64,000 bases of DNA from Caballeronia sp. SL2Y3 (GCF_022879575.1 NZ_CP084263.1:124001-188000), one strand, 5' to 3'; shown: positions 49,353 through 57,788, counted from the stretch's first letter. Notes: generated from the letters alone by a model not told the origin. Numbers and translations: made by a program.

Positions 49353-50306
49353 ATGGCCAGCACCGATCTTTCGCAGATGCAGTTGCCGCGCTTCGCGGGC
49401 ATCCCTACTTTCATGCGCGTGCCGTTCGAGCGCGATCTCGCCGCGCTGGATATCGCGCTGGCGGGCGTGCCCTTCGATGGCGGCGTCACCGCGCGTCCCG
49501 GCGCACGCTTCGGCCCGCGCGAAATCCGCAATATGTCCACGATGATGCGCGCCATTCATCACGTCACGCGCTTCAATCCGTTCGAAGCGTGCCGCGTCGC
49601 GGATATCGGCGATGTGCCATTCGAGCATCTGTACGATCTCGAAGCCGCGCACGCCGATATCCGCCGCTTTTTCGAGCCCGTGTTTCGCGCAGGAAAGATG
49701 GCGCTGATTGCGGGCGGCGATCACTCGATCACGTATCCGGTCTTCCAGGCTATCGCGCCGAAGCAACCGCTCGCGCTCGTGCATATCGAAGCGCACACCG
49801 ACACATGGGACGCGTTCAAAGGCTCGAAGTTCACGCACGGCGCACCGTTCAGACGCGCAGTCGAAGCAGGTCTGCTGGACCCCACGCGTACCATTCAGAT
49901 CGGCATACGCGGCGCGCAGAATACCGACGAAGGCTGGCGCTATTCACTGGATCACGGCATGCGCGTGGTGTTCATCGAAGAGTTCGAGGAACGCGGTCCG
50001 GCTGCGATCGTCGAAGAAGCGCGACGCGTGGTGGGCGATGCGCCCGTCTATCTATCGCTCGATGTCGACGGTCTCGATCCGGTCTTCACGCCCGGCACCG
50101 GCACGCCGGAGATCGGTGGCCTGACGACGCGCGAAACGCTCGCGCTTTTGCGCGGGCTCGACGGGCTGAACTGGGTCGGCGGTGATGTGGTGGAAGTGTC
50201 GCCGCCTTATGACCCGAGTGGCAACACCGCGCTTGTCGCCGCGACGATGATGTACGAGATGCTGTGCCTGTTCGCGGCGCGTCTGGCTCGATCGAGCCGA
50301 AGCTAG
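49353..50306 (+). CDS. Agmatinase-family ureohydrolase with altered metal ligand
   Basis: A 317-residue ureohydrolase of the agmatinase / guanidinobutyrase / guanidinopropionase group. Mn ligand positions are His124 (GGDHSITYP), position 146, His148, Asp150, Asp237 and Asp239 (SLDVDGLDP). Position 146, the bridging Asp of the DAHxD motif, is Glu (VHIEAHTDTW). The family cleaves guanidino groups to urea and an amine. Glu at the bridging position may alter metal binding or activity. Other motifs (TPGTGTPEIGGLT) are intact. Confidence 0.88.
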   Translation: MASTDLSQMQLPRFAGIPTFMRVPFERDLAALDIALAGVPFDGGVTARPGARFGPREIRNMSTMMRAIHHVTRFNPFEACRVADIGDVPFEHLYDLEAAHADIRRFFEPVFRAGKMALIAGGDHSITYPVFQAIAPKQPLALVHIEAHTDTWDAFKGSKFTHGAPFRRAVEAGLLDPTRTIQIGIRGAQNTDEGWRYSLDHGMRVVFIEEFEERGPAAIVEEARRVVGDAPVYLSLDVDGLDPVFTPGTGTPEIGGLTTRETLALLRGLDGLNWVGGDVVEVSPPYDPSGNTALVAATMMYEMLCLFAARLARSSRS

Positions 50307-50555
50307 CGGGCGTCGAACGATCGTTCGTTTGAAGGTCACGTCATTCAGGCGCTAATACACCTGTCGAGCGTGAGGCTCGACTGCTCTCCTTTCAGCTCAA
50401 TTGCATCTTATGGCTTCCATTACGCCGAAGCCGATACGCGGAAAGACTTCCCGACATCCCACCACCCAGCCTCCAACTATTTTTCATACAGTTCGAAACT
50501 TTTCGTGTGAAAGCGTTTCGTAATATCGGTCTGCAATTCAACTTGAGAGAGTCGC
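50307..50555. promoter_or_regulatory. Promoter region of the carbonic anhydrase gene
   Basis: About 250 bp without a gene. It is AT-rich near the end, with an imperfect stem-loop formed by CGAAAC (50494-50499) and GTTTCG (50515-50520) and inner pairing. This could lie in the leader or be an operator; no clear -10/-35 pair was fixed. Confidence 0.3.
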
Positions 50556-51215
50556 ATGAATCGATTGAAACACATGTTGGTAGCAAACATTGCCTGGGCC
50601 CGTGAAACGGCTGAAACCGATCCGCAATTCTTTCCACAACTCGCGCAAGGGCAAAGTCCCAGGGTGCTGTGGATAGGCTGCGCGGACAGCCGCGTGCCCG
50701 CCGAGACCGTCACACAATGCAATCCGGGCGATCTCTTCGTTCATCGGAACATCGCCAATTTATTCAGTCCTTCCGACGACAACACCATGAGCGTGATCGA
50801 ATATGCGGTCAAGGTGCTCAAGGTGGATCACATCATCGTCTGCGGGCACTACGGCTGTGGCGGCGTGCGCGCGTCGTTGCTGCCGTTTTCGCGCGATCTT
50901 CCGCATGTGAATCGACGTATTGCGCCGCTGTGCGCGCTTGCCGATGCGCATCGGCAAGAGCTCGAAGGCTTCTCCGACCTCGACGCGCGCACGAACCGGC
51001 TCGCGGAACTCAATGTGCTCGAACAAGTGCGCCTGCTGCGCGCCGAGCCTGTCGTGCGTATGCGCGAGACGCCGCCGCTCGTGCACGGCTGGATCTTCGG
51101 CCTGCACGATGGGCGCATCAAGGAACTCGCATCCGCTTATGGCGATGATGCAGCCCGACGCGCAGAACCCGCGCCTTCCGAAGCGCTCAGGACAGCGGAA
51201 CTCGTCACCCGCTGA
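50556..51215 (+). CDS. Beta-class carbonic anhydrase
   Basis: A 219-residue enzyme with the beta-class zinc site: Cys42, Asp44 and Arg46 (IGCADSRVP), His98 and Cys101 (CGHYGCGGV). It interconverts CO2 and bicarbonate in the cytoplasm. The ATG at 50556 has GAGAG upstream. It is followed after about 100 bp by a SulP transporter gene, a frequent pairing for bicarbonate supply. This is not the only carbonic anhydrase to be expected in such a genome. Confidence 0.95.
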   Translation: MNRLKHMLVANIAWARETAETDPQFFPQLAQGQSPRVLWIGCADSRVPAETVTQCNPGDLFVHRNIANLFSPSDDNTMSVIEYAVKVLKVDHIIVCGHYGCGGVRASLLPFSRDLPHVNRRIAPLCALADAHRQELEGFSDLDARTNRLAELNVLEQVRLLRAEPVVRMRETPPLVHGWIFGLHDGRIKELASAYGDDAARRAEPAPSEALRTAELVTR

Positions 51216-51317
51216 CTCTCGCTCATTTCTCGGGTGATTTCTCGGCTCATTCAGTGTGTTCGGATTGCAGCGTGGTTACTTACGACGCCGCAAGCCGGAA
51301 ACCCGCCATCAAAGATC

Positions 51318-52868
51318 ATGAAGAACATGGAACCAGCCAATCGTTTAGCCGAACTTCCGCGCGATATGTTCGCGGGCACAGTCGTTTTTCTCGTAGCGAT
51401 GCCGCTATGTCTGGGCATTGCCAATGCGTCGGGCGTCGAGCCATTCGCGGGGCTCCTGTCGGGGATCATCGGCGGGCTCGTCGTTGCGTTGCTGAGCGGT
51501 TCGCAGCTCAGCGTGAGCGGACCGGCCGCAGGGCTCATCGTCATCGTGGTGGATGGCATTGCGGGCCTCGGGAGCTTCTCTGCATTCCTGCTTGCGGTCT
51601 TGCTATCGGGCGCCATTCAGTTCGGCTTCGGCTTGCTCAAGGCGGGGCGCTTCGCGGCATATGTGCCGTCGTCGGTCATCAAGGGCATGCTGGCGGCTAT
51701 CGGCCTCTTGCTCGTCATCAAGCAGATACCGCTCGCCGCGGGTTTCGCCAATGCAGGCGCGCCGGCTGCAAGCGGCGCTGGAATGCTGAACACGCCGCTC
51801 GGTCCCGTATCGATTGCCGCGAGTGTCGTCGCCATCGTTTCGCTTGCCATGCTCGCTGCCTGGGAAACCCGCGCGTGGCGCCGCTTCGCTATCGTGCGCG
51901 CGGTCCCCGCGCCGCTCGCGGTCGTGGCGCTCGGCATCGGCATGACGTTGTTGCTCGATGTAGTGGCGCCCGGCTTCGCGCCGCCCGCGCAGCATCGTGT
52001 TGCGTTGCCCGCACTCGAATCGTTCGGCGCGTTCACGGCCGCGCTCGAACTGCCGAACTTCGCCCAACTCGTCAATCCGGATGTCTGGCGTCTTGCAGTG
52101 ACGCTTGCCATCGTCGCGAGTCTGGAGACCTTGCTCAGCCTCGAAGCCGTCGAACAACTCGATCCGAAGAAGCGCCCCGCGCATCCTGACCGCGAGTTGA
52201 AGGCGCAAGGCATCGGCAACATGATGGCGGGCGCGATAGGCGCGTTGCCGATCACATCGGTCATCGTGCGCAGTTCGGCCAACGTGCATGCGGGCGCGCA
52301 AAGCCGCTGGTCATCGTTTATTCATGGCGTGCTGCTGCTCGTGAGCGTGTTCGCGCTGACGAGCGTGATCAACCTGATTCCGCTCGCCTGCCTCGCGGCG
52401 ATTCTGATCTTCACGGGCCTCAAACTGGCGAAGCCATCGCTCTTCGCCGCAATGGCCCGGCAAGGCTTCGAGCGCTTCGCGCCGTTTATCGCCACGATTG
52501 CAGGCGTGTTGCTGACCGACTTGCTGATGGGCATCCTGCTCGGCATAGCATGCAGTCTGCTGCTGGCGCTGCGCGCAAATCTCAAGCGGCCCATCACCAT
52601 GGCGCAGCACGACGATCACTATCTTCTGTCGTTCCGCAAGGACGTATCGTTCCTGAGCAAGGTGACGCTCAAGCATCATCTGGCCACGATCCCGAATGGC
52701 GCGACCGTGATCTTCGATGCCACGCGCGCCGACCATGTCGATGGTGACGTGCGCGAGATCATCGACAGGTTCATTGCGGATGCCCCCGCCAGAGGCATGC
52801 ACGTGGAATGCAGGCAGATGCCGCCTGCGGAACAGCCGCATGTGCGCATGCGGCTCAGAGCGGAGTAG
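51318..52868 (+). CDS. SulP-family transporter with STAS domain, bicarbonate type likely
   Basis: A 516-residue membrane protein with ten or more hydrophobic segments. It has the SulP hallmarks LPRDMFAGTVVFLVAMPLCLGIA and LSVSGPAAGLIVIVV, SLETLLSLEAVEQLDP, and a C-terminal STAS domain after about residue 430. Pairing with the carbonic anhydrase gene suggests bicarbonate uptake rather than sulfate. The ATG at 51318 was chosen because upstream codons do not look family-like; 51327 is an alternative. Confidence 0.85.
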   Translation: MKNMEPANRLAELPRDMFAGTVVFLVAMPLCLGIANASGVEPFAGLLSGIIGGLVVALLSGSQLSVSGPAAGLIVIVVDGIAGLGSFSAFLLAVLLSGAIQFGFGLLKAGRFAAYVPSSVIKGMLAAIGLLLVIKQIPLAAGFANAGAPAASGAGMLNTPLGPVSIAASVVAIVSLAMLAAWETRAWRRFAIVRAVPAPLAVVALGIGMTLLLDVVAPGFAPPAQHRVALPALESFGAFTAALELPNFAQLVNPDVWRLAVTLAIVASLETLLSLEAVEQLDPKKRPAHPDRELKAQGIGNMMAGAIGALPITSVIVRSSANVHAGAQSRWSSFIHGVLLLVSVFALTSVINLIPLACLAAILIFTGLKLAKPSLFAAMARQGFERFAPFIATIAGVLLTDLLMGILLGIACSLLLALRANLKRPITMAQHDDHYLLSFRKDVSFLSKVTLKHHLATIPNGATVIFDATRADHVDGDVREIIDRFIADAPARGMHVECRQMPPAEQPHVRMRLRAE

Positions 52869-52916
52869 GCATCATGGGTCCGCGATAGCAATAACGCCGA
52901 TTCGTCGGAGAGAACG

Positions 52917-52942
52917 AAGCCCGGCGCGTGCGCCGGGCGCTT
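52917..52942 (+). terminator. Stem-loop after the SulP gene
   Basis: A nine-base perfect inverted repeat, GCCCGGCGC and GCGCCGGGC, around GT (52919-52938), flanked by AAG and CTT pairing, about 50 bases after the stop. It is followed by a short T/C-rich tail rather than a long T run. Probably a terminator. Confidence 0.6.
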
Positions 52943-52977
52943 CTACTTCGAACGCGCACACGCCCCTACGTCAGCCG

Positions 52978-53007
52978 TTGACTTTGGAACTGACTGGTTC
53001 CTATAAT
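52978..53007 (+). promoter_or_regulatory. Promoter of the TetR gene with built-in operator
   Basis: TTGACT (52978-52983) and a consensus TATAAT (53002-53007) are spaced by 18 bp. The palindrome GGAAC-N6-GTTCC (52986-53001) fills the spacer, so a bound repressor would block polymerase. The same palindrome occurs ahead of the MFS exporter gene. Confidence 0.7.
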
Positions 53008-53037
53008 GCAGTCACTTCAAGGAAGCATTCATCGCCC

Positions 53038-53631
53038 ATGACGAACACCGCTGTTGGCCGCCCTCGTGAATTCGAACTGACCGATGCGGCGCGGGACGCC
53101 ATGAACGTCTTCTGGGATCGAGGATACGAAGGCGCGTCCCTTTCGGATCTCATCGAAGGGACCGGGTTGTCGCGCGGGAGCCTTTATAAAGCCTTCGGGG
53201 ACAAGAAAGGGCTGCTGCTGGCGGCGCTCGACGTCTACATGTCCGAAGGGCTCAAGGCCACCGCTGACATTCTTTCCCGGTCCGGCGCGGTGAAGGACGC
53301 AATCAGGGAATCGTTGATGCGTTATGTGCGGTTGTCCGTGGGCGATGCCGGGCGGCGCGGGTGTCTCGTGGTCGCCATGACCACGGAACTGGCCGGGCGC
53401 GACGCAGAGGTGGTCGAACGCACTGGCCGGATGTTTCGGCGCTTGCAGCAGATCTATGCCGCCGCGATCGTGCGCGGACAGGCCAGCGGCGAGATTGCCG
53501 AGGGCGACGAGCAAGCATTGGCGCGCTTCCTGGTTTGCCAGATCGAGGGCATGCGCGTTCTGGGAAAAACCGGCGTCCCTAAGGCGGACATGATCGCGCT
53601 CGTCGACATCGCAATGAGCATCCTCGACTAA
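53038..53631 (+). CDS. TetR-family regulator of the adjacent exporter
   Basis: A 197-residue TetR repressor with a helix-turn-helix region FWDRGYEGASLSDLIEGTGL then SRGSLYKAFGDKKGLLLAAL. The C-terminal ligand domain is divergent. The ATG at 53038 has AAGGAAG upstream. It is followed by an MFS exporter gene, and both have matching operators. Likely a drug or solvent-type sensor; the inducer is unknown. Confidence 0.87.
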   Translation: MTNTAVGRPREFELTDAARDAMNVFWDRGYEGASLSDLIEGTGLSRGSLYKAFGDKKGLLLAALDVYMSEGLKATADILSRSGAVKDAIRESLMRYVRLSVGDAGRRGCLVVAMTTELAGRDAEVVERTGRMFRRLQQIYAAAIVRGQASGEIAEGDEQALARFLVCQIEGMRVLGKTGVPKADMIALVDIAMSILD

Positions 53632-53648
53632 ATTTTTTTGGCCAATTA

Positions 53649-53664
53649 GGAACCGAATGGTTCC
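53649..53664 (+). promoter_or_regulatory. Second copy of the TetR operator, ahead of the MFS gene
   Basis: GGAAC-N6-GTTCC (53649-53653, 53660-53664), matching the site inside the TetR promoter; here the arms extend to GGAACC/GGTTCC. It lies between the TetR stop and the MFS start, with an AT-rich stretch just before it. It implies separate control of the exporter by the same regulator. Confidence 0.65.
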
Positions 53665-53682
53665 AAACAGGAGCCTCTTTCC

Positions 53683-55167
53683 ATGCCTCGAAACGATACG
53701 TCAGCCGACCCGCGTCGCTGGGCCATGTTCTCGGTCCTTCTTGTCGGTGCATTTCTGCCGCCGCTGGACTTCTTTATCGTCAATGTCGCGCTGCCTTCGA
53801 TCAGGGAGGACTTCGGCGCATCATCGTCAGCCGAGCAGGCCGTCATTTCGGCTTACGCCGGTTTCTACGCGGTCACCTTGATTACCGGCGGGCGGCTAGG
53901 CGACTTGTTCGGACGCGGCCGTGCATTCTTTCTCGGCTTGCTCGGCTTTGCAGCGGCGTCGACGCTATGCGGCTTCGCCAGTTCGCCCTGGACGCTGGTC
54001 GCCGGACGCGCGCTGCAAGGACTGACGGCTGCCGTCATGGCACCGCAGGCGCTCGCTTCGATCCAGGCGATCTTTCCTGAATCGGAGAAATCGCTCGCGC
54101 TCAGCCTCTACGGCGCAGTCTTCGGCCTGGCTGCCGTGGCCGGGCAGGCGCTGGGCGGCGTCCTGATTTCGCTTAATTTGCTGAATCTCGGTTGGCGCGC
54201 GATCTTCCTGATCAATCTGCCGCTGGCCATCCTCGTCGTGATGTTCGGTGTTCCATTGATCAAGGAAACACGTGCGCAGGAAGCACGTAAGCTCGACCTC
54301 GTCGGCACGGCGCTATCAGTGATAACGCTGGCTGCGCTGATCGTGCCGCTCATCGAAGGGCGCGACGCGGGGTGGCCCTGGTGGGCATGGCTGTCGCTGC
54401 TTGCAGCGCCCGCGCTGGCGTGGCTCTTCTTGCGCTATGAGAGCCGGCTAGCGATCAGGGGCGGCGCTCCCCTGCTCGACCCCGCCGTTCTGCGCGCACC
54501 GGGGCTGGGTCGCGCGCTGCTCATCGCGCTGCTGCTGTACTCGATCGGTACCTTCTTTCTCCTGTTTTCCATCTATCTGCAGAGCGCCCTGCACGTCGAT
54601 CCTTTAAGCGCGGGCCTGGTCTTTCTGCCCTTCGGCGTGGGCTTTCTTCTGGGACCGTTGTCGACACCCTTCTTCTCGCGAATCCTCGGCTCCTACGCTA
54701 ATCCGTTCGGCATGGGGCTGGAAATCGTCGGTATCGTGAGTCTCGCGGGGCTTGTCGCCGTGACGCCGGTGGGCACCTCGCTCGCGTTCGTGCCGCTCGC
54801 TATCGCTCTCTTCATCATCGGATTCGGGCAAGGCGTCGCGCTGCCAACACTGATGCGAATGGTGACGGGCCGCGTCGCACCAGCCGTTTCCGGAATGATC
54901 GCCGGGATCGCCAGTTCGACACTGCAAATCAGCACGTCGCTGAGCGTCGCCATCATCGGCGGAATCTTCTACTCGGTTCTCGGCCAACGCCACGATCCGA
55001 CAGCCATTGCGCACGCCTTTGTCGTCGCGATGTACTGTATCGCGCTGTGCCTCGCCATTGGCGCAGGACTAGGCGTGTCGCTCGCTCTTTCGCCCGGAAG
55101 GCAGGCCTTGTCCCGGCCGACACCCGCTCGAGACTGGTCCGTAAACGCTCGTAGCCGCGAAAGATAG
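53683..55167 (+). CDS. MFS exporter, DHA2 (EmrB/QacA-like) family
   Basis: A 494-residue inner-membrane protein with about 14 hydrophobic segments. It has LPPLDFFIVNVALPSIREDF and the loop motif GRLGDLFGRGRAFFLG of the drug:H+ antiporter-2 family. The family exports drugs and toxic organics. AGGAGCC precedes the ATG at 53683. It lies downstream of its probable TetR regulator gene; the substrate is unknown. Confidence 0.9.
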   Translation: MPRNDTSADPRRWAMFSVLLVGAFLPPLDFFIVNVALPSIREDFGASSSAEQAVISAYAGFYAVTLITGGRLGDLFGRGRAFFLGLLGFAAASTLCGFASSPWTLVAGRALQGLTAAVMAPQALASIQAIFPESEKSLALSLYGAVFGLAAVAGQALGGVLISLNLLNLGWRAIFLINLPLAILVVMFGVPLIKETRAQEARKLDLVGTALSVITLAALIVPLIEGRDAGWPWWAWLSLLAAPALAWLFLRYESRLAIRGGAPLLDPAVLRAPGLGRALLIALLLYSIGTFFLLFSIYLQSALHVDPLSAGLVFLPFGVGFLLGPLSTPFFSRILGSYANPFGMGLEIVGIVSLAGLVAVTPVGTSLAFVPLAIALFIIGFGQGVALPTLMRMVTGRVAPAVSGMIAGIASSTLQISTSLSVAIIGGIFYSVLGQRHDPTAIAHAFVVAMYCIALCLAIGAGLGVSLALSPGRQALSRPTPARDWSVNARSRER

Positions 55168-55268
55168 GACTGCCGCCGGACCATCCCGGCGAACGCGAAA
55201 CGCGCCGGCAGCCATCGTCGTGATGACATTTCGCGGCAGACCTCGTGTGTCCAGCGTTTACCCGCCCT

Positions 55269-55295
55269 TCAAGAAGTCCTGGCATTTGCCGATAG
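55269..55295 (+). promoter_or_regulatory. Sigma-28 (FliA)-like promoter of cheV
   Basis: TCAAGAAG (55269-55276), 11 bases, GCCGATAG (55288-55295). The -10 half agrees with the FliA consensus GCCGATAA at seven of eight positions and the spacing is exact. It lies 25 bases before the cheV start, so cheV is probably part of the flagellar class III regulon. Confidence 0.65.
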
Positions 55296-55320
55296 ACGAG
55301 TACTTAGACGACATTTTCCG

Positions 55321-56298
55321 ATGACAGAGGCGCAGGGAATGACCAATAACGACCACGATATCGAGCAGCGAGTCAGGCTCGCCGGCAACAACATGTTCGA
55401 GCTGCTGCTCTTTCGCCTGGGAAGCGCACCGCGAACCGGGGAACGCGAGCTTTACGGCATCAACGTGTTCAAAGTGCGGGAAATTGTCGAGATGCCGACG
55501 TTGACGGAACTCGCCGGCTCATCGGACAAGGTCCTCGGTGTGGTCGATGTGCGCGGCGAAATCATCCCGGTCATCGATCTGGCCGCAGTCACCGGTTGCG
55601 TCTCTCGCGGCAAAAGCAGAATCCTGCTCGTGACCGAGTTCGCGCGTACGACGCAAGGCTTCGCCGTCGAGGAAGTCGATGACATCGTGCGCCTGGACTG
55701 GAGCCGCGTGCTCTCGGCAGAAGGACATTCCACCGGCCGGGCCGTAACGAGCATTGCGCGGCTCGATCCGCATGCGGGCGGACGGCTCGCTCAAGTGCTC
55801 GACGTCGAACAGATTCTGCGCGACGTGTTGCCTTCGAGCGAGCCGGAGATCACCGTGGACAACACGGGACGCCTCGTTCTTCCGCGCGGCGCGAAGGTGC
55901 TGGCTGCGGACGACTCCGGCGTCGCGCGCGCGCTGATCGAAGAGAGCCTGAATGCGATGGGCGTGCCGTACATCATGGCGAAAACCGGAAAAGAGGCCTG
56001 GGAAGTGCTCGAACGCGCCGGAGAGAAGGCCGCCCAAGCGGGCCGCAAGGTCACCGACGACATCGCGCTCGTGCTCACAGACCTCGAAATGCCCGAAATG
56101 GACGGATTCACGCTCACGCGAAAAATCAAGGCAGCCGCTGACCTTCAATCCATCCCCGTCGTCATTCATTCTTCGCTGTCGGGCTCGGCGAACGAACAGC
56201 ACGTGCGAAAGGTCGGCGCGAACGCCTACGTCGCAAAGTTCGTCGCGTCGGAACTCGCGGAGGTGATGCGCAACGCCATGGCGGGAGCGGCGGCATGA
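55321..56298 (+). CDS. cheV: Chemotaxis coupling protein CheV
   Basis: A 325-residue protein with an N-terminal CheW-like domain (about 20-170; VLGVVDVRGEIIPVIDL) and a C-terminal receiver domain (about 190-320). The receiver has acidic Asp197/Asp198, phosphoacceptor Asp254 (VLTDLEMPEMDGF) and Lys306. It couples chemoreceptors to CheA and tunes signalling by phosphorylation. The start at 55321 is the first ATG after the sigma-28-like promoter; 55339 is possible. It stands away from a che operon. It overlaps the next gene (ATGA). Confidence 0.93.
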   Translation: MTEAQGMTNNDHDIEQRVRLAGNNMFELLLFRLGSAPRTGERELYGINVFKVREIVEMPTLTELAGSSDKVLGVVDVRGEIIPVIDLAAVTGCVSRGKSRILLVTEFARTTQGFAVEEVDDIVRLDWSRVLSAEGHSTGRAVTSIARLDPHAGGRLAQVLDVEQILRDVLPSSEPEITVDNTGRLVLPRGAKVLAADDSGVARALIEESLNAMGVPYIMAKTGKEAWEVLERAGEKAAQAGRKVTDDIALVLTDLEMPEMDGFTLTRKIKAAADLQSIPVVIHSSLSGSANEQHVRKVGANAYVAKFVASELAEVMRNAMAGAAA

Positions 56299-56609
56299 AC
56301 CAGACACCCGATCCGAACGCATCGCGACGATTTCCCTACAGCATTGGAACCAGCGCGGTATGGCGGATAGATGCGACGAGGAAGCTAACGCTGTTCCTCG
56401 TTGACGCGTCGATGCCGCTATACAACGTCGTCATCGGCGACGTTCGTTTTTTCGCTAACGCGGAGCAGGCGTTGGCCTTCGCGGAGCAACTCGAAGCTGC
56501 ACCGGACGAGCGCCCTTCGCGGCCGGCCTGGACCTGGGTGTTCGAAAGCGGTTTCGAGAAGTCGATCGATGGTTCGCCGAACAAGAAATGGCGCTTGCAA
56601 GAGGCGTGA
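56295..56609 (+). CDS. Unknown 104-aa protein coupled to cheV
   Basis: A 104-residue soluble protein (KLTLFLVDASMPLYNVVIGD, then NAEQALAFAEQLEAA) with no domain I recognise. It overlaps cheV by four bases (ATGA), so the two are translationally coupled, and it is probably controlled by the same sigma-28 promoter. A role near chemotaxis is suggested by position only. Confidence 0.75.
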   Translation: MNQTPDPNASRRFPYSIGTSAVWRIDATRKLTLFLVDASMPLYNVVIGDVRFFANAEQALAFAEQLEAAPDERPSRPAWTWVFESGFEKSIDGSPNKKWRLQEA

Positions 56610-56971
56610 TGCGGTGGCGTCGAGGGGAACGGCGCGTCTTCTCGAACGCCGCCGATCTGGCCTTCGCCATCTAACGACGAACGATTTGCTTCGGTGTACG
56701 TAATAACAGTACGCCAGCCCTGGCAAGCGAAATACGGCCCTTCTGCGACCGGTGTGTTCTTTCTGAAGATCGCCGCAAACATGCGCGCGAGCTGTGCTTC
56801 TTGCGTTCGCCACCTCGAATTCCACTGAACTGCTGACGCCGTCGAATAGACGGCGGCCGCCGGGCAAACGCGGCTACCAAGGCGTTCGTCGGTGTTTATC
56901 CCTCCCCCGCGCGGCACGACGTTTGCGGGACTGTTGGCACCACAAACGGTTGCTCACTATCGGAGACATCG
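56610..56971. other. Intergenic region without recognisable gene
   Basis: 362 bp. Open frames in both directions are out-of-phase, arginine- or cysteine-rich readings with no support. The GTACGTAATAACAGTAC segment near 56697-56713 is the only AT-rich patch and might be part of a promoter for the following membrane protein gene; nothing firm. Confidence 0.35.
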
Positions 56972-57688
56972 ATGAAACTCTTGACGACTCGGGACGGCCT
57001 GCCGCGGCTGTCATGGGGGGCGATCATCGCCGGCGTGATCCTTTCGATGATCGTGTATCTGATCATGAGCGTGCTCGGGACCGCCATCGGCGCATCTCTG
57101 CTTGCGCCGATGTCGAAGCCTGACGCATTACGAGGCTTCGGCTTCGGCTCGGGCGTATGGGTGATTATTACGACCGTGCTTGCGGTTTTCATCGGCTCCT
57201 ACTACGCGGGCCGCTGCGCGCCGGTGCTCGGATGGCTGCATGGCCTGCTTTCGTGGGCCGTGATGACGCTATTGATCGTCTACGGGATGACGTCGCTGAT
57301 TACCGGCGCGGTCAGCACCGCCGGCAGCGTCGCGGCGACGAGCGCGCAAGTCGGCGCGACTGCCGCCAACCAGTCGGGCGGCGGCAGTCAGATCATCGAT
57401 TCCGCGAAGCAACAGCTGCAAGCAGCGGTTGCGTCGGCGGCGTCGGCGGCATCCAGTCCCGAAGCCGAACAGGATGCGCGACAGGCAGCAGAAACGGCGG
57501 CCAAGGGCGTCGCCCGCGCAAGCTGGTTCTCGTTCGCCGCACTGGTCGTCGGCGCGATCATCTCCATCGTCTCCGGGGGCGCGGGCTTTCGTCATCAACC
57601 GCCGTTCGAGGAAGACGGCGGCTCGGCGGTGGACCGCGACGCGGCATCGGGCCGTAACCGGCCGGTATCGAGCCGCGGGCGGCTCTGA
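56972..57688 (+). CDS. Predicted membrane protein of unknown function
   Basis: A 238-residue protein with two hydrophobic segments near the N-terminus (LSWGAIIAGVILSMIVYLIM and VWVIITTVLAVFIGSYYAG), a third at 90-112 and another near 185-205. Between the last two is an Ala/Gln-rich stretch of about 60 residues that could be coiled coil. The C-terminus is hydrophilic. It resembles conserved membrane proteins of Burkholderiaceae with no assigned role. GGAGA precedes the ATG. Confidence 0.75.
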   Translation: MKLLTTRDGLPRLSWGAIIAGVILSMIVYLIMSVLGTAIGASLLAPMSKPDALRGFGFGSGVWVIITTVLAVFIGSYYAGRCAPVLGWLHGLLSWAVMTLLIVYGMTSLITGAVSTAGSVAATSAQVGATAANQSGGGSQIIDSAKQQLQAAVASAASAASSPEAEQDARQAAETAAKGVARASWFSFAALVVGAIISIVSGGAGFRHQPPFEEDGGSAVDRDAASGRNRPVSSRGRL

Positions 57689-57732
57689 ACAGGGCGGCGA
57701 GAGTCAGCCGCAAGTGTCCGGCTGAGCATCGG

Positions 57733-57782
57733 ATGGCGAGGGATCGGCTGTCGCGAGAAGCCGTCCCGCATTCCCTCGCCAT
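57733..57782. terminator. Nested inverted repeat between convergent genes
   Basis: ATGGCGAGGGA (57733-57743) pairs perfectly with TCCCTCGCCAT (57772-57782). An inner stem CGGCT/AGCCG lies inside the loop. It sits between the convergent membrane protein and E1 genes, ending 6 bases from the E1 stop, so it probably acts as a bidirectional terminator although T runs are weak. Confidence 0.6.
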
Positions 57783-57788
57783 TCCGAT

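Noticed and set aside
56336..56917. 193-codon minus-strand open frame
   Set aside because: Antisense to the cheV-coupled gene and Ser/Arg-rich without motif.
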